Positions 24,901-33,222 of a stretch of 64,000 bases of DNA are shown here, piece by piece. This DNA comes from Candidimonas sp. SYP-B2681. GTDB lineage: Bacteria; Pseudomonadota; Gammaproteobacteria; Burkholderiales; Burkholderiaceae_B. The stretch is taken from positions 248,001-312,000 of the forward strand of contig NZ_RYDV01000006.1 of the NCBI RefSeq assembly GCF_003971065.1, read 5' to 3'. The notes under the pieces are model-generated. The model did no database searches and had not been told where the DNA came from. It saw only the letters and a list, made by a program, of their open reading frames with translations. The position numbers and the translations under genes are program-made. Positions within the stretch are counted from its first letter, which is position 1. Each line of letters starts with the position of its first letter.

Positions 24901-26250
24901 ATGCTGCCCACACTACTCGCGTTACAACACCAACTGGATCAAGGTGAAACCACATCGGTGGCGCTTACCGAAGCCGCCCTGGCACGCATCGCTGCGCCCG
25001 AGGGCGAGGGCAGCCGAGCTTTTACCAAAACCTATCGCACACAGGCCATGGCCGCAGCTCAGGCATCCGACACGCTGCGGGCCGCAGGCCTCGCGCGCTC
25101 GCCCATCGACGGTTTGCCGGTTTCCATTAAAGACCTCTTTGATGTCGCCGGCGAAACCACGCTGGCCGGGTCTGTCGTGTTGAAACAGGCTGCGCCAGCA
25201 ACCCGCAGTGCGGCCATCGTGCAGCGCCTGGTCGAGGCCGGTGCGGTCATCGTCGGGCGCACCAACATGACTGAATTCGCATTTTCGGGTCTAGGCCTGA
25301 ATCCGCATTACGGCACGCCCAGCAACCCTTGGGACCGCGGCACAAGACGAATCCCAGGCGGCTCATCGTCGGGTGCGGGGGTATCGGTGGCCGACCGAAT
25401 GTGCGTTGCCGCCATCGGCACCGACACTGGCGGCTCGGTCCGGATCCCTTCGGCCTTTTGCGGCCTGACCGGCTTCAAGCCAACCGCCCATCGGATTCCC
25501 GCCCAAGGTGCCTTGCCGCTGTCGACCAGCCTGGACTCCATTGGGCCCTTGGCGGCATCCGTCACCTGTTGCGCCATCCTCGATGCCATCCTGAGTGGTC
25601 AGGCGTATTCCCCGCCCGTCGCCCCAGCATTGCGTCACTTGCGCCTTGCTGTACCGACTACCCTGGTGTTGGACGGCGCCGACGAACACGTCAGCACCGT
25701 TTTTCACCGGACACTGGAAACGCTGAAGCGCCTGGGTGCACAGATTGAAGAAATCGCGGTGCCGGAATTTGAACAACTGGCCTACATCAACCGGGCGGGT
25801 GGCTTCACCTGCTCGGAAGCGTGGGCCTGGCACCAAAAATGGCTCGCCGACCACGCCGAGGCCTATGATCCGCGCGTCTCATCGCGCATCATGCGTGGCA
25901 AAAGCATCAGCGCGGCGGACTATATAGAATTGCTTCAAAGCCGCCGTGAATGGATTGACGCTATCGAAAGACGCCTGGAACCCTTTGATGCCCTTTTGAT
26001 GCCCACCGTGCCGGTCATCGCGCCCGCCATCAGCGATCTACAGGCTTCCGACGATGCCTACTATGGCGCCAATGGCCTGATCCTGCGCAATTCAACATTC
26101 ATCAACTTCCTGGATGGTTGCGCCCTTTCCATTCCTTGCCATCCGGCCGGCACAGCGCCTGTGGGATTAATGATTGCCGGAGTGGCGGATCAAGACAGTC
26201 ACATTTTGAACGTGGGATTGGCGTTGGAAAAAGCGCTGAGTAATCAATAG
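24901..26250 (+). CDS. Amidase (amidase signature family, AtzE/GatA-like)
   Basis: 449-aa Ser-cisSer-Lys amidase. The catalytic lysine is K77 (VSIKDLFDV), the cis-serine is in GGSSSGAG near 155, and the nucleophile is S179 in GTDTGGSVRIP. The length fits single-domain amidases such as AtzE or mandelamide hydrolase. Last gene of the DUF1445/TRAP/DUF2848 run. With a carboxylate importer upstream, it may release ammonia from an imported amide. It is not GatA: the GatB/GatC partners are absent. Confidence 0.9.
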   Translation: MLPTLLALQHQLDQGETTSVALTEAALARIAAPEGEGSRAFTKTYRTQAMAAAQASDTLRAAGLARSPIDGLPVSIKDLFDVAGETTLAGSVVLKQAAPATRSAAIVQRLVEAGAVIVGRTNMTEFAFSGLGLNPHYGTPSNPWDRGTRRIPGGSSSGAGVSVADRMCVAAIGTDTGGSVRIPSAFCGLTGFKPTAHRIPAQGALPLSTSLDSIGPLAASVTCCAILDAILSGQAYSPPVAPALRHLRLAVPTTLVLDGADEHVSTVFHRTLETLKRLGAQIEEIAVPEFEQLAYINRAGGFTCSEAWAWHQKWLADHAEAYDPRVSSRIMRGKSISAADYIELLQSRREWIDAIERRLEPFDALLMPTVPVIAPAISDLQASDDAYYGANGLILRNSTFINFLDGCALSIPCHPAGTAPVGLMIAGVADQDSHILNVGLALEKALSNQ

Positions 26251-26289
26251 CGCCCTGCATTGCGCTTGTTGAAAAAAGCCTCTGAAACG

Positions 26290-26319
26290 TTGACTCGCGA
26301 CTCCATCATTTGATAGTAT
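26290..26319 (+). promoter_or_regulatory. Promoter of the toxin-antitoxin operon
   Basis: TTGACT (26290-26295), 18 nt, then TAGTAT (26314-26319), ending 12 nt before the first possible start codon. The region is AT-rich compared with its surroundings. Confidence 0.5.
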
Positions 26320-26338
26320 ATAAACATTCATATGATGG
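26303..26338. promoter_or_regulatory. Dyad operator over promoter and antitoxin start
   Basis: CCATCAT (26303-26309) and ATGATGG (26332-26338) are perfect inverted arms. The symmetry extends imperfectly inward (TTGA versus TCAT), giving a 36-bp dyad over the -10 element. This is the usual place for autorepression by an Xre antitoxin complex. Confidence 0.5.
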
Positions 26339-26817
26339 ATTTCAAAATGAGTACATATACGGTGGGGGGTAGCAGCCGCGGGAAAACCAATCGTGAACGT
26401 GGGTCGGCCACGTTCTGGGATTTGGCGCATGAACGCAGCGAAATGACTGAGAGTCAACGCGTATCCTCCATCAAGGCCGGTCTTCAAACCATTTGGGCTG
26501 ATGCGATAAAAAACGCTTTTGAAGTCTCGTCCCCCAACATGCTAGTGTTGATGAATCTGTCGTCCTCGACGTTAGAACGCCGACGCAAGTCTGCACAACC
26601 ACTGGACCTTGTCGCTTCTGAGCGCTTGGATCGCATCGCCAGTGTTGCGTTGATGGCCGAAGGCGTATTCGAGGACCAAGAGGCCGCCGCTCGCTGGATG
26701 TCCTCCTCCAATGTTGCGTTGGGTGGGGATGCCCCCGTAATGCTCTGCGAAACTGAACTTGGCGCAAGGCAGGTTCGGCGCGTCCTCAACGCACTGGAAT
26801 GGGGCGGCGTGGTCTGA
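26332..26817 (+). CDS. Xre/MbcA/ParS-type antitoxin of a RES toxin (DUF2384)
   Basis: 161-aa antitoxin. The N-terminal half holds an Xre-like DNA-binding region (about residues 45-95), and the C-terminal DUF2384 domain includes MAEGVFEDQEAAARWM, GGDAPVMLCETELGARQV and LNALEWGGVV, which ends by inserting into the toxin's active site in characterised pairs. Starts at 26332, 26335 or 26347 are possible; none has a clear ribosome site. The last would clear the operator dyad. Its TGA overlaps the toxin ATG (TGATG). Confidence 0.9.
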   Translation: MMDFKMSTYTVGGSSRGKTNRERGSATFWDLAHERSEMTESQRVSSIKAGLQTIWADAIKNAFEVSSPNMLVLMNLSSSTLERRRKSAQPLDLVASERLDRIASVALMAEGVFEDQEAAARWMSSSNVALGGDAPVMLCETELGARQVRRVLNALEWGGVV

Positions 26818-27296
26818 TGTTGGCCTGGAGAGTAGCAAAGACCAAACGCGCTTCTGACTTGTCAGGCCAGGGTGCGGCACTTGAAGGCGGTCGCTGGAAC
26901 GACGTAGACGTTTCAGCCGTATACATGGGACTGTCGCCGGCAATTTGTTGCCTCGAAACCTTCGTGCATGCGACGTCAAAGCCAAGGTTTCAACTGAAGA
27001 TCGCTTGCTTCGAATTGCCGGACGACCCATCGTTGTATTTGGAGCCTGATCCGCAAGGGTTACCAGCAGGATGGAATAGTCTGCCACCCGATCGCGCAAG
27101 CATGGATTTTGGTACTTCATGGCTAAAGTCCGGAAGGCAGCTCGGGCTTATCATTCCTTCCGCTGTGCTGCCTCTGGAACGAAATATCGTGATAAATCCG
27201 GATCATCCCGCACGAACTCAGATCAAACTGCGATACGTTTACGATTTTATCTACGACGAGCGCATGTTCGCCTATCGTCGCTCGAATAGCTCGTGA
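26817..27296 (+). CDS. RES-domain toxin (NAD-degrading type)
   Basis: 159-aa RES toxin. The ATG at 26817 overlaps the antitoxin TGA. Conserved residues are visible: R26 in GGRWN, Y36, E47 in CLETFVH and S115 in IPSAVLPLERN. Known members deplete NAD+ (phosphorolysis or hydrolysis) and stop growth unless bound by the DUF2384 antitoxin. All key residues are intact, so the toxin is probably functional. The pair lies between metabolic operons without other mobile-element signs. Confidence 0.9.
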   Translation: MLAWRVAKTKRASDLSGQGAALEGGRWNDVDVSAVYMGLSPAICCLETFVHATSKPRFQLKIACFELPDDPSLYLEPDPQGLPAGWNSLPPDRASMDFGTSWLKSGRQLGLIIPSAVLPLERNIVINPDHPARTQIKLRYVYDFIYDERMFAYRRSNSS

Positions 27297-27442
27297 TCGA
27301 ATCGATCGTTTAGGGTTAACAGACTTTTGCAAATTCCGGCAAGGTGCTTACTGCCCGACATTATTGCTCGACCACTGCACTGCACGTAAGCTCAAGGAAA
27401 TGCTTGCCGATCTGGCAAGCTAATTCTTATACATAGGGCTTC

Positions 27443-28291
27443 ATGACCATGCTGGATCTACGGGGTAAGGTAGCATTTGTCGCGGGCGCCGGGTCGGTCG
27501 GCGAAGGTTGGGGAAATGGTAGAGCCACGGCCACACTCTTGGCACGCCAAGGGGCAAAAGTCTTCGGCACGGATTACAGTGACGAAGCTTTGGCCGGAAC
27601 AGCCAAAATCATGGAGGAAGAAGGCCACTCGCACTGGGCTGGCACGCAGGCCGACATGACCGACAGTGATCAGGTCGAACAAGCCGTCCAAGAGTGCGTG
27701 CGCCGATACGGACGTATCGATATCCTCGTCAATAACGTAGGCGGCAGTGCACCGGGTAGTCCAGTATCCATGTCAGTCGAAGACTGGGATGGCCAGATGA
27801 ACCGGAATTTGAAGTCCGCGTTCCTGGGATGCAAACACGTTCTACCTGTCATGGAACAGCAATTCGAGACCGAAGGCAAAGGTGGCGCCATCGTTAACGT
27901 CTCCAGTATTGCGAGCATGAGTTTTCAGGTTCAAGGCCGCGTACATGTGGCCTATGCCGCATCCAAAGCTGGCCTGGAAGCATTCAGCCGTGCCACGGCG
28001 GTTGCATACGTTCAAAAGGGAATCCGAGTCAATACCGTCGTCGTCGGCATGATGGACACGCCTTTGGTGACGGAACGCCTCACTAAACAGCTCGGAATAA
28101 CGCGCGACGAGCTGGCCGCAAAACGCGGCGCACTTGTACCGATGGGCCGCATGGGAGACGCCTGGGACATTGCGCATGCGGTTCTGTTCCTGGCAAGCGA
28201 TGAAGCGGGTTACATCACGGCGACGCAGCTAGTGGTAGACGGCGGCGTAACGGCAGCCCGCCCCGGAGCCATCGAAGCTTCGCCCCGCTGA
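27443..28291 (+). CDS. Short-chain dehydrogenase/reductase (SDR)
   Basis: 282-aa classical SDR, NAD(P)-dependent oxidoreductase. The cofactor loop is an unusual expanded glycine motif, GAGSVGEGWGNGRA, instead of TGxxxGIG. NNVGG is at about 97, the catalytic serine is in NVSSIAS near 148, and YAASK near 172 carries the Tyr and Lys. It ends with the SDR strand YITATQLVVDGGV. An ATG two codons later is an alternative start. It precedes the amidohydrolase by 25 nt; the two probably act in one catabolic sequence. Substrate unknown. Confidence 0.88.
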   Translation: MTMLDLRGKVAFVAGAGSVGEGWGNGRATATLLARQGAKVFGTDYSDEALAGTAKIMEEEGHSHWAGTQADMTDSDQVEQAVQECVRRYGRIDILVNNVGGSAPGSPVSMSVEDWDGQMNRNLKSAFLGCKHVLPVMEQQFETEGKGGAIVNVSSIASMSFQVQGRVHVAYAASKAGLEAFSRATAVAYVQKGIRVNTVVVGMMDTPLVTERLTKQLGITRDELAAKRGALVPMGRMGDAWDIAHAVLFLASDEAGYITATQLVVDGGVTAARPGAIEASPR

Positions 28292-28316
28292 AGGCTTTGG
28301 ACTGCTGCACTATTCC

Positions 28317-29390
28317 ATGACGAGTTCTCCTTTGCACATTCCTATTCGCCCCGAATGGCTGGACAGCCAGAAGGAAGCTCCGCTAGATGCGGCGATTCCG
28401 GTTATCGATTCGCATCATCACCTATATGATCGGCCCGGCGTCCGCTATTTGCTTGAAGAGTATCTGAAAGACATAAACGGTGGCCACCATGTTCGGGCCA
28501 CCGTGTTCGTGCAGGCGCGCGCCATGCTGCGCTCCGACGTGGCAGTGCACTTGCAACCGCTGGGCGAGACGGAGTTCGCCAACGGCGTTGCCGCGATGAG
28601 CGCCAGTGGCCTGTACGGCAACGCGCGGGTATGCGCCGGCATCGTGGGCCAGGCGGATTTGACGCTGGGCGATGCGATCCGACCGGTGTTAGAGAAGCAC
28701 ATCGCCATCGCCGGAGGCCCAGTAGCCGAGGGCGGCCGGTTCCGAGGAATTCGGCAAACCCTGGCCTGGGATGCCGACGCATCCTTGACGAATTCAGCCT
28801 ACCCGACCTCCCAATTCATGATGGAATCGCCCGAGTTTCGGGCAGGCTTCGCACATCTGGCCCCCTTGAATTTGAGCTTCGAAGGCTGGCTCTTCTTTCA
28901 TCAACTTCCACAGTTGGCGGCGCTTGCGCGCGCCTTTCCATCGACACCCATTGTGCTGAATCACTGCGGGGGCATTGTCCGGATCGCGGGGTACGCCGGG
29001 CGTGATGACGAGGTCTTTCGTCAATGGAAAGACGGTCTGATGCAACTGGCACGCTGTCCGAATGTCATGATCAAGCTCAGCGGGCTGGGAATGCGACTGG
29101 GCGGGTTTGGCTTCGAGGAACAATCCCAGGCTCCGACATCACAGCAGTTGGCAACCGCATGGCGGCCCTGGATCGAAACCTGCATCGAAGCCTTCGGATC
29201 CGACCGCTGCATGTATGGAAGCAATTTCCCGGTCGATAAAGGAAGTTATGACTACGGCGTTGGGTTGAATGCACTGAAACGATTGACAGAACAAGCCAGT
29301 CAGGCGGAAAAGAATGACATTTTTTGGCGTACCGCCATGAGGTTTTATCGCCTGCCAGCGTTTGATCTTAGCGGTTCGAATCACCTCTGA
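28317..29390 (+). CDS. Amidohydrolase family 2 protein (metal-dependent TIM-barrel hydrolase)
   Basis: 357-aa amidohydrolase-2 member, related to lactonases such as 2-pyrone-4,6-dicarboxylate lactonase. The metal-binding DSHHHLYD near 31-38 opens the barrel. Other active-site strands are FRGIRQTLAWD near 143, LNHCGG near 215, IKLSGLG near 252 and MYGSNFPVD near 300. Cytoplasmic. It follows an SDR and precedes a Bug receptor, so a lactone or ring-cleavage product is a plausible substrate, by family analogy only. Confidence 0.85.
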   Translation: MTSSPLHIPIRPEWLDSQKEAPLDAAIPVIDSHHHLYDRPGVRYLLEEYLKDINGGHHVRATVFVQARAMLRSDVAVHLQPLGETEFANGVAAMSASGLYGNARVCAGIVGQADLTLGDAIRPVLEKHIAIAGGPVAEGGRFRGIRQTLAWDADASLTNSAYPTSQFMMESPEFRAGFAHLAPLNLSFEGWLFFHQLPQLAALARAFPSTPIVLNHCGGIVRIAGYAGRDDEVFRQWKDGLMQLARCPNVMIKLSGLGMRLGGFGFEEQSQAPTSQQLATAWRPWIETCIEAFGSDRCMYGSNFPVDKGSYDYGVGLNALKRLTEQASQAEKNDIFWRTAMRFYRLPAFDLSGSNHL

Positions 29391-29444
29391 TTATCCTAGC
29401 AACATAAGGACGTCATTTCCACATACTGCAGGACAGGAGACTAT

Positions 29445-30419
29445 ATGATCAATACCAGAAGACTGATGCTCAAAGCGGCTTTCGCCGCTCCTATCGCGGT
29501 CATGGGCCGTAGCGCTTTCGCACAGGGCTACCCTGCCCGACCCGTAAAGATTATCGTTCCTGCTGGGGCTGGTACTGGTATCGACGCCGCTACGCGATTT
29601 TTTGCCGACCCGCTTGCCAGTCAGCTTGGCCGGCCATTCGTTCCTGAAAACCGTCCTGGCGCGGGTGGGCTGCTAGGCTATTCGCAAGCGGCGAGATCGG
29701 CTCCCGACGGATACACGCTAATTCTTACCGGCATCCCCTTATACCTGCTACCGCTGTTCTCCGAAGCGCCAAAGCCACCCTTTGACCCGCTGACCGATTT
29801 CGTCCCGGTCGCAAGAGTCATGCGTGTGCCCTCCGCGATCGTCGTGGCGCCCGAGTCGCCCTACCAAACTCTGGATGATCTGCTTAAGGCAATGCAGAAC
29901 AATCCCAACGAAATTACCTATTCATCGCAGGGTGTCGGCAGTACCGCCCACTTGTGTACTGTCGTCCTGAACGATATGAGCGGAACCAAGGCCAAACATA
30001 TTCCGTATAAGGAAACAAGTATGGCGCTGACCGATGTCGTGGGGGGACGCATCGCTTTCACGTGCCAGAGTTCTGCCGGGATGTTGCCGTTGGTTCAGGG
30101 CGGCAGGCTGCGAGCCTTGGCCGTAACGAATTCCAGTCGCTGGAAATCGCTGCCAGATGTCCCGACCGTTGCAGAGTCTGGTGTGGCGAACTTTGAGGTC
30201 TCTTCCCAACTGGACTTTATGGCGCCAGCGGGTACACCGGAAACGGTATTGAAACTGCTATCTGACAATATTCGTCTGGTTACGCAAACCTCGCAGTTCG
30301 AGCAGTTTTGTCTCAAACAAGCCATTGAGCCAGAATTCAAGGACTACAAGACGCTAGTGCCAGAGATCCAGCAAGAAGCTGCACGCTGGAAGCGGATCGT
30401 GGATCTGGCCCGCGCCTAG
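29445..30419 (+). CDS. Bug-family (TTT) periplasmic substrate-binding protein
   Basis: 324-aa orphan Bug receptor. CAGGAGA precedes the ATG. The signal peptide starts INTRRLMLKAAFA, with a twin-arginine-like RR, and ends near AFA-QGY. The mature N-terminus has YPARPVKIIVPAGAGTGID and later HIPYKE, where most relatives have PYKG. No TctAB genes follow. It is 54 nt after the amidohydrolase gene and likely in its operon, so it may bind that enzyme's substrate or precursor. Confidence 0.92.
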   Translation: MINTRRLMLKAAFAAPIAVMGRSAFAQGYPARPVKIIVPAGAGTGIDAATRFFADPLASQLGRPFVPENRPGAGGLLGYSQAARSAPDGYTLILTGIPLYLLPLFSEAPKPPFDPLTDFVPVARVMRVPSAIVVAPESPYQTLDDLLKAMQNNPNEITYSSQGVGSTAHLCTVVLNDMSGTKAKHIPYKETSMALTDVVGGRIAFTCQSSAGMLPLVQGGRLRALAVTNSSRWKSLPDVPTVAESGVANFEVSSQLDFMAPAGTPETVLKLLSDNIRLVTQTSQFEQFCLKQAIEPEFKDYKTLVPEIQQEAARWKRIVDLARA

Positions 30420-30483
30420 ACTGATGATGCACTTGGCGGCCTGCGGCGATCACATGGCTGGCCGCTTGGTAACCTGAACGTAC

Positions 30484-30517
30484 AGACGGGCGAATGAAAG
30501 CAACGCATCTCCCGTCT
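30484..30517. terminator. Inverted repeat between convergent genes
   Basis: AGACGGG (30484-30490) and CCCGTCT (30511-30517) form a perfect 7-bp stem with a 20-nt loop, between the stops of the Bug receptor and the AhpD-like gene. Terminator by position; no T-run. Confidence 0.35.
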
Positions 30518-30533
30518 ATTGCTCATTCCTGCC

Positions 30534-31115
30534 TCAGGACGCTAAAGCCTGATCATTCGATGTCTGATCCAGCAGTTCAGGTGCCAAACTGCCGGGCAGC
30601 CCAAGCTCGAACGCGTTGAGGGTCAAGGACACCCAGCAGTAGTAACCCAGGACACTGACCAGCTCGACCATGCCCCGTTCGCCTAAATGCTCGATACCGT
30701 ATTGGTAAGCGTCATCGGGCACTTTGCCCGTTGCCAATAGTAAAGACGAAACATCGTACACGGCCCGGTAGCGGCTATCAGGCAACTTCGGAACCCGACG
30801 TGCAGCAATCGCGGCGATCATATCCGGGTCAAGTCCCGCCTTCAAACCCAATGCCTTGTGAGCCTTCCATTCATGGTGCGAGGTCCAGTGGCGAGCACAC
30901 ACCAAGATCGCAAGCTCGGTAAGATGGGCTTCCAGGGTCGTATCGAAACGCAATAATTCGCCCAGTTTTTGCCCTCGACGTGAGAGCTCCGGATTGCGCA
31001 CCCATGCGATCATTGGGGCCGGCACTTTTCCACGAGGACCCGCGACGACTTCGGCGCAGACCGCAGCCTGTTCGGGAGTCATATCCGCCTCTGGCGGCAT
31101 CTCAAGACGTGACAT
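30534..31115 (-). CDS. Carboxymuconolactone decarboxylase / AhpD-like family protein
   Basis: 193-aa all-helical protein of the CMD/AhpD family. The conserved TLEAHLTELAILVCARHWTSHHEW stretch (split here by no gap) spans about residues 70-93 and holds the active-site-region histidines and glutamate. The AhpD CxxC pair is not seen, so a decarboxylase- or lyase-like role is more likely than peroxidase reductase. The ATG at 31115 is used; a GTG four codons earlier is possible. It follows the flavin monooxygenase on the same strand and probably belongs to its pathway. Confidence 0.8.
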   Translation of the reverse strand: MSRLEMPPEADMTPEQAAVCAEVVAGPRGKVPAPMIAWVRNPELSRRGQKLGELLRFDTTLEAHLTELAILVCARHWTSHHEWKAHKALGLKAGLDPDMIAAIAARRVPKLPDSRYRAVYDVSSLLLATGKVPDDAYQYGIEHLGERGMVELVSVLGYYCWVSLTLNAFELGLPGSLAPELLDQTSNDQALAS

Positions 31116-31247
31116 AATTATTTTCACTTAATTCAGTTATTGTGGCGCCGACTTCGGCCTTGCGTCGCGAACCCACCGTGTGCTCATCGACGGATTTACG
31201 AGCGGGTCTTATCCGGTGTGGCCCCCAGGATCCCCGCATTTACCCTG

Positions 31248-33023
31248 CTATTGAACAATTCCGACTTCCCTGGCTTTGATCTGCAGGGCGACATAGTGGG
31301 ACCAAACCCGTCCTTGAGCGAATCCGCCCCCAGAAAACCACAGGCCTTTCTGTGGCGTGGGTTTATACATATTGCTCATTTCACCGCCTGAATCAAGCCC
31401 CCAAATCGGGCCGACCTTTTCTGCTATCTGTTGCCCCAATAACTGGCGCACTACCTCTGCCGGTGCTTGGTATCCGGTCGCAGCGACTATCAGATCGGCT
31501 TGTTCCAGGCTTCCGTCTTTCATTAATGCTCCCTCGGCGACAAAACGTTCTACTTCGCCATAGTGCAGTATGTCGATATCACCATTGGCGATAAGATCCG
31601 AGCATCCCACGTTAAGGTAGTACCCACCGTGGTTCCTACGGATTTTCATTTGGTGGCCGCCCCCTTCCGGACCAATGTCTAGCTTCATGCCACGCGCTTT
31701 AAGGGCTGCGAGCAGATCTTTGTCGATTTCCAGCATGCGTTGTGTTGCAAGCTGGTAGCCGCGAAGTTGAACCTGGAAGGTGCCGCTGGTTGCAATCAGG
31801 TCGCAGTCCTCCACCGACAATCCGTCTTTGTAGTAAATAGCGTGATTGATGCTGGCCGCTTTGACGCTGAACACGGTGATTGAGCTGCGCTGAATCATCT
31901 TCACGTTCGCGCCGTGGCCGTGAAGATCCTGCGCGATATCGTGAGCGCTATTGCCAACACCCAGAACCAATACATTCCTCCCACGCCATGGGGCGCCGCT
32001 ATCAAAGCCCTGCGCATGCATGACCTCACCTTTGAAGTTGCTTAACGTCGGGATATCCGGCATGTTGGGCTCGCCCACGACGCCATTGGCAAACACCAGA
32101 TGACGTGGATGCAGAATGCGTTCGGATCCATCGTCGCGTCGAACCCGCGCCGTCCATCGGTCGTGCTCTTCATCATAGCGGCCCTCCAGGAACTCCGTGC
32201 CTGTCCAGACATTGCACTCCATGGCAGTGGCATAGGTTTCGAGCCAGTCACCTAACATATCCTTAGGCAGGTACTTGGGCCAAGTGGTCGGGAACGGCAT
32301 GTACGGCATGTGATTGAGTTCGATTTCGTTATGCAGTGCCAAGGCGCTGTAGCGCCGACGCCATACATCTCCGACCTTGGGCAATCGTTCGACGACCAAC
32401 GCGTCCACCCCTAGCACGCGCAGGCGCGCCGCCAGCATCAGGCCATTCTGTCCTCCACCTACGATCAACACGCTAGGCTCGCGATCGTCGTAGCGTCGCT
32501 CCTTCGAGCGCTGCTTGGCCCAGGCCTCTCCGCCGAAGATGCGCGTGCTGGCGCCATCGGGGCGGGTGCCTGCCACCTTTTCTTCGTACCCTTTTAATTC
32601 GCGCAGCGAGGTGCTCATCACCCACGCCCGCTCGGGATCTTCGCAGAGCAGACGCAAGACTCCCAGACAGCGGCCGGCAGCCGTTTCGAACTGAAAGATG
32701 GCTTCAATGACCTCCTTGCCGGTACGGATCACGCGGCGCGGCGCTTGGTGGCCTTTAGCGATCTTGAAGTGGCGAGCCTGCACACCCTGCTGATGATCCA
32801 GCAGCGTAGACACGATCGCATCGCGTGAGTCAGACGGCGTCACATCCCAGGTAAATGCCACCAGATCGCGCCAATGCGAATCGTCAACGAATAGCTCCTC
32901 CAACATCGTGCGATCGCGTGCATCCAGCGCGTCTTCAAAGTTCGTCAGCCAGTTTTCCACATACTCGGCGTCGCTTAGCACGTCGGTTCGCACCTCATGC
33001 CTGTCCATCATTAATTCTTGCAT
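31248..33023 (-). CDS. Flavin monooxygenase (class B) with N-terminal NTF2/SnoaL-like domain
   Basis: 591-aa NAD(P)H- and FAD-dependent monooxygenase. The ATG at 33023 is chosen because GAAGGGA lies 6 nt upstream; the frame is open further. Residues about 15-150 look like an NTF2/SnoaL-type domain (YVENWLTNFEDALDARD at its start). The FAD Rossmann motif GGGQNG is at 189-194, a Baeyer-Villiger/FMO-type fingerprint FKGEVMHAQGF at 330-340, and the NADPH motif GVGNSA at 355-360. Fusions of this architecture occur among soil-bacterial FMOs of unknown substrate. It is divergent from a LysR gene with a LysR box between, so it is probably induced by its own substrate. Confidence 0.88.
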   Translation of the reverse strand: MQELMMDRHEVRTDVLSDAEYVENWLTNFEDALDARDRTMLEELFVDDSHWRDLVAFTWDVTPSDSRDAIVSTLLDHQQGVQARHFKIAKGHQAPRRVIRTGKEVIEAIFQFETAAGRCLGVLRLLCEDPERAWVMSTSLRELKGYEEKVAGTRPDGASTRIFGGEAWAKQRSKERRYDDREPSVLIVGGGQNGLMLAARLRVLGVDALVVERLPKVGDVWRRRYSALALHNEIELNHMPYMPFPTTWPKYLPKDMLGDWLETYATAMECNVWTGTEFLEGRYDEEHDRWTARVRRDDGSERILHPRHLVFANGVVGEPNMPDIPTLSNFKGEVMHAQGFDSGAPWRGRNVLVLGVGNSAHDIAQDLHGHGANVKMIQRSSITVFSVKAASINHAIYYKDGLSVEDCDLIATSGTFQVQLRGYQLATQRMLEIDKDLLAALKARGMKLDIGPEGGGHQMKIRRNHGGYYLNVGCSDLIANGDIDILHYGEVERFVAEGALMKDGSLEQADLIVAATGYQAPAEVVRQLLGQQIAEKVGPIWGLDSGGEMSNMYKPTPQKGLWFSGGGFAQGRVWSHYVALQIKAREVGIVQ

Positions 33024-33146
33024 ATCTGTCCCTTCGTCTCGCTTGAGTTTCACGGTGGGACTTCCGCCTTCTACAGCGTTCACCCAATGTTGAAAATTCT
33101 AGCGGTAAGGTCTTCCCAGAAACAGGCTCTACAATGGCAAGCATTA

Positions 33147-33161
33147 TTGCGACAGGCGCAA
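33147..33161. promoter_or_regulatory. LysR box between monooxygenase and lysR genes
   Basis: TTGCG-ACAGG-CGCAA is a perfect dyad with the T-N11-A spacing of LysR sites, 124 bp from the monooxygenase start and 62 bp from the lysR start. Confidence 0.5.
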
Positions 33162-33222
33162 AACTGGATAGAAATCCAAGATAGAGAGCTCTGCTAAAGA
33201 GTACACACGGGGAAGACAGACG

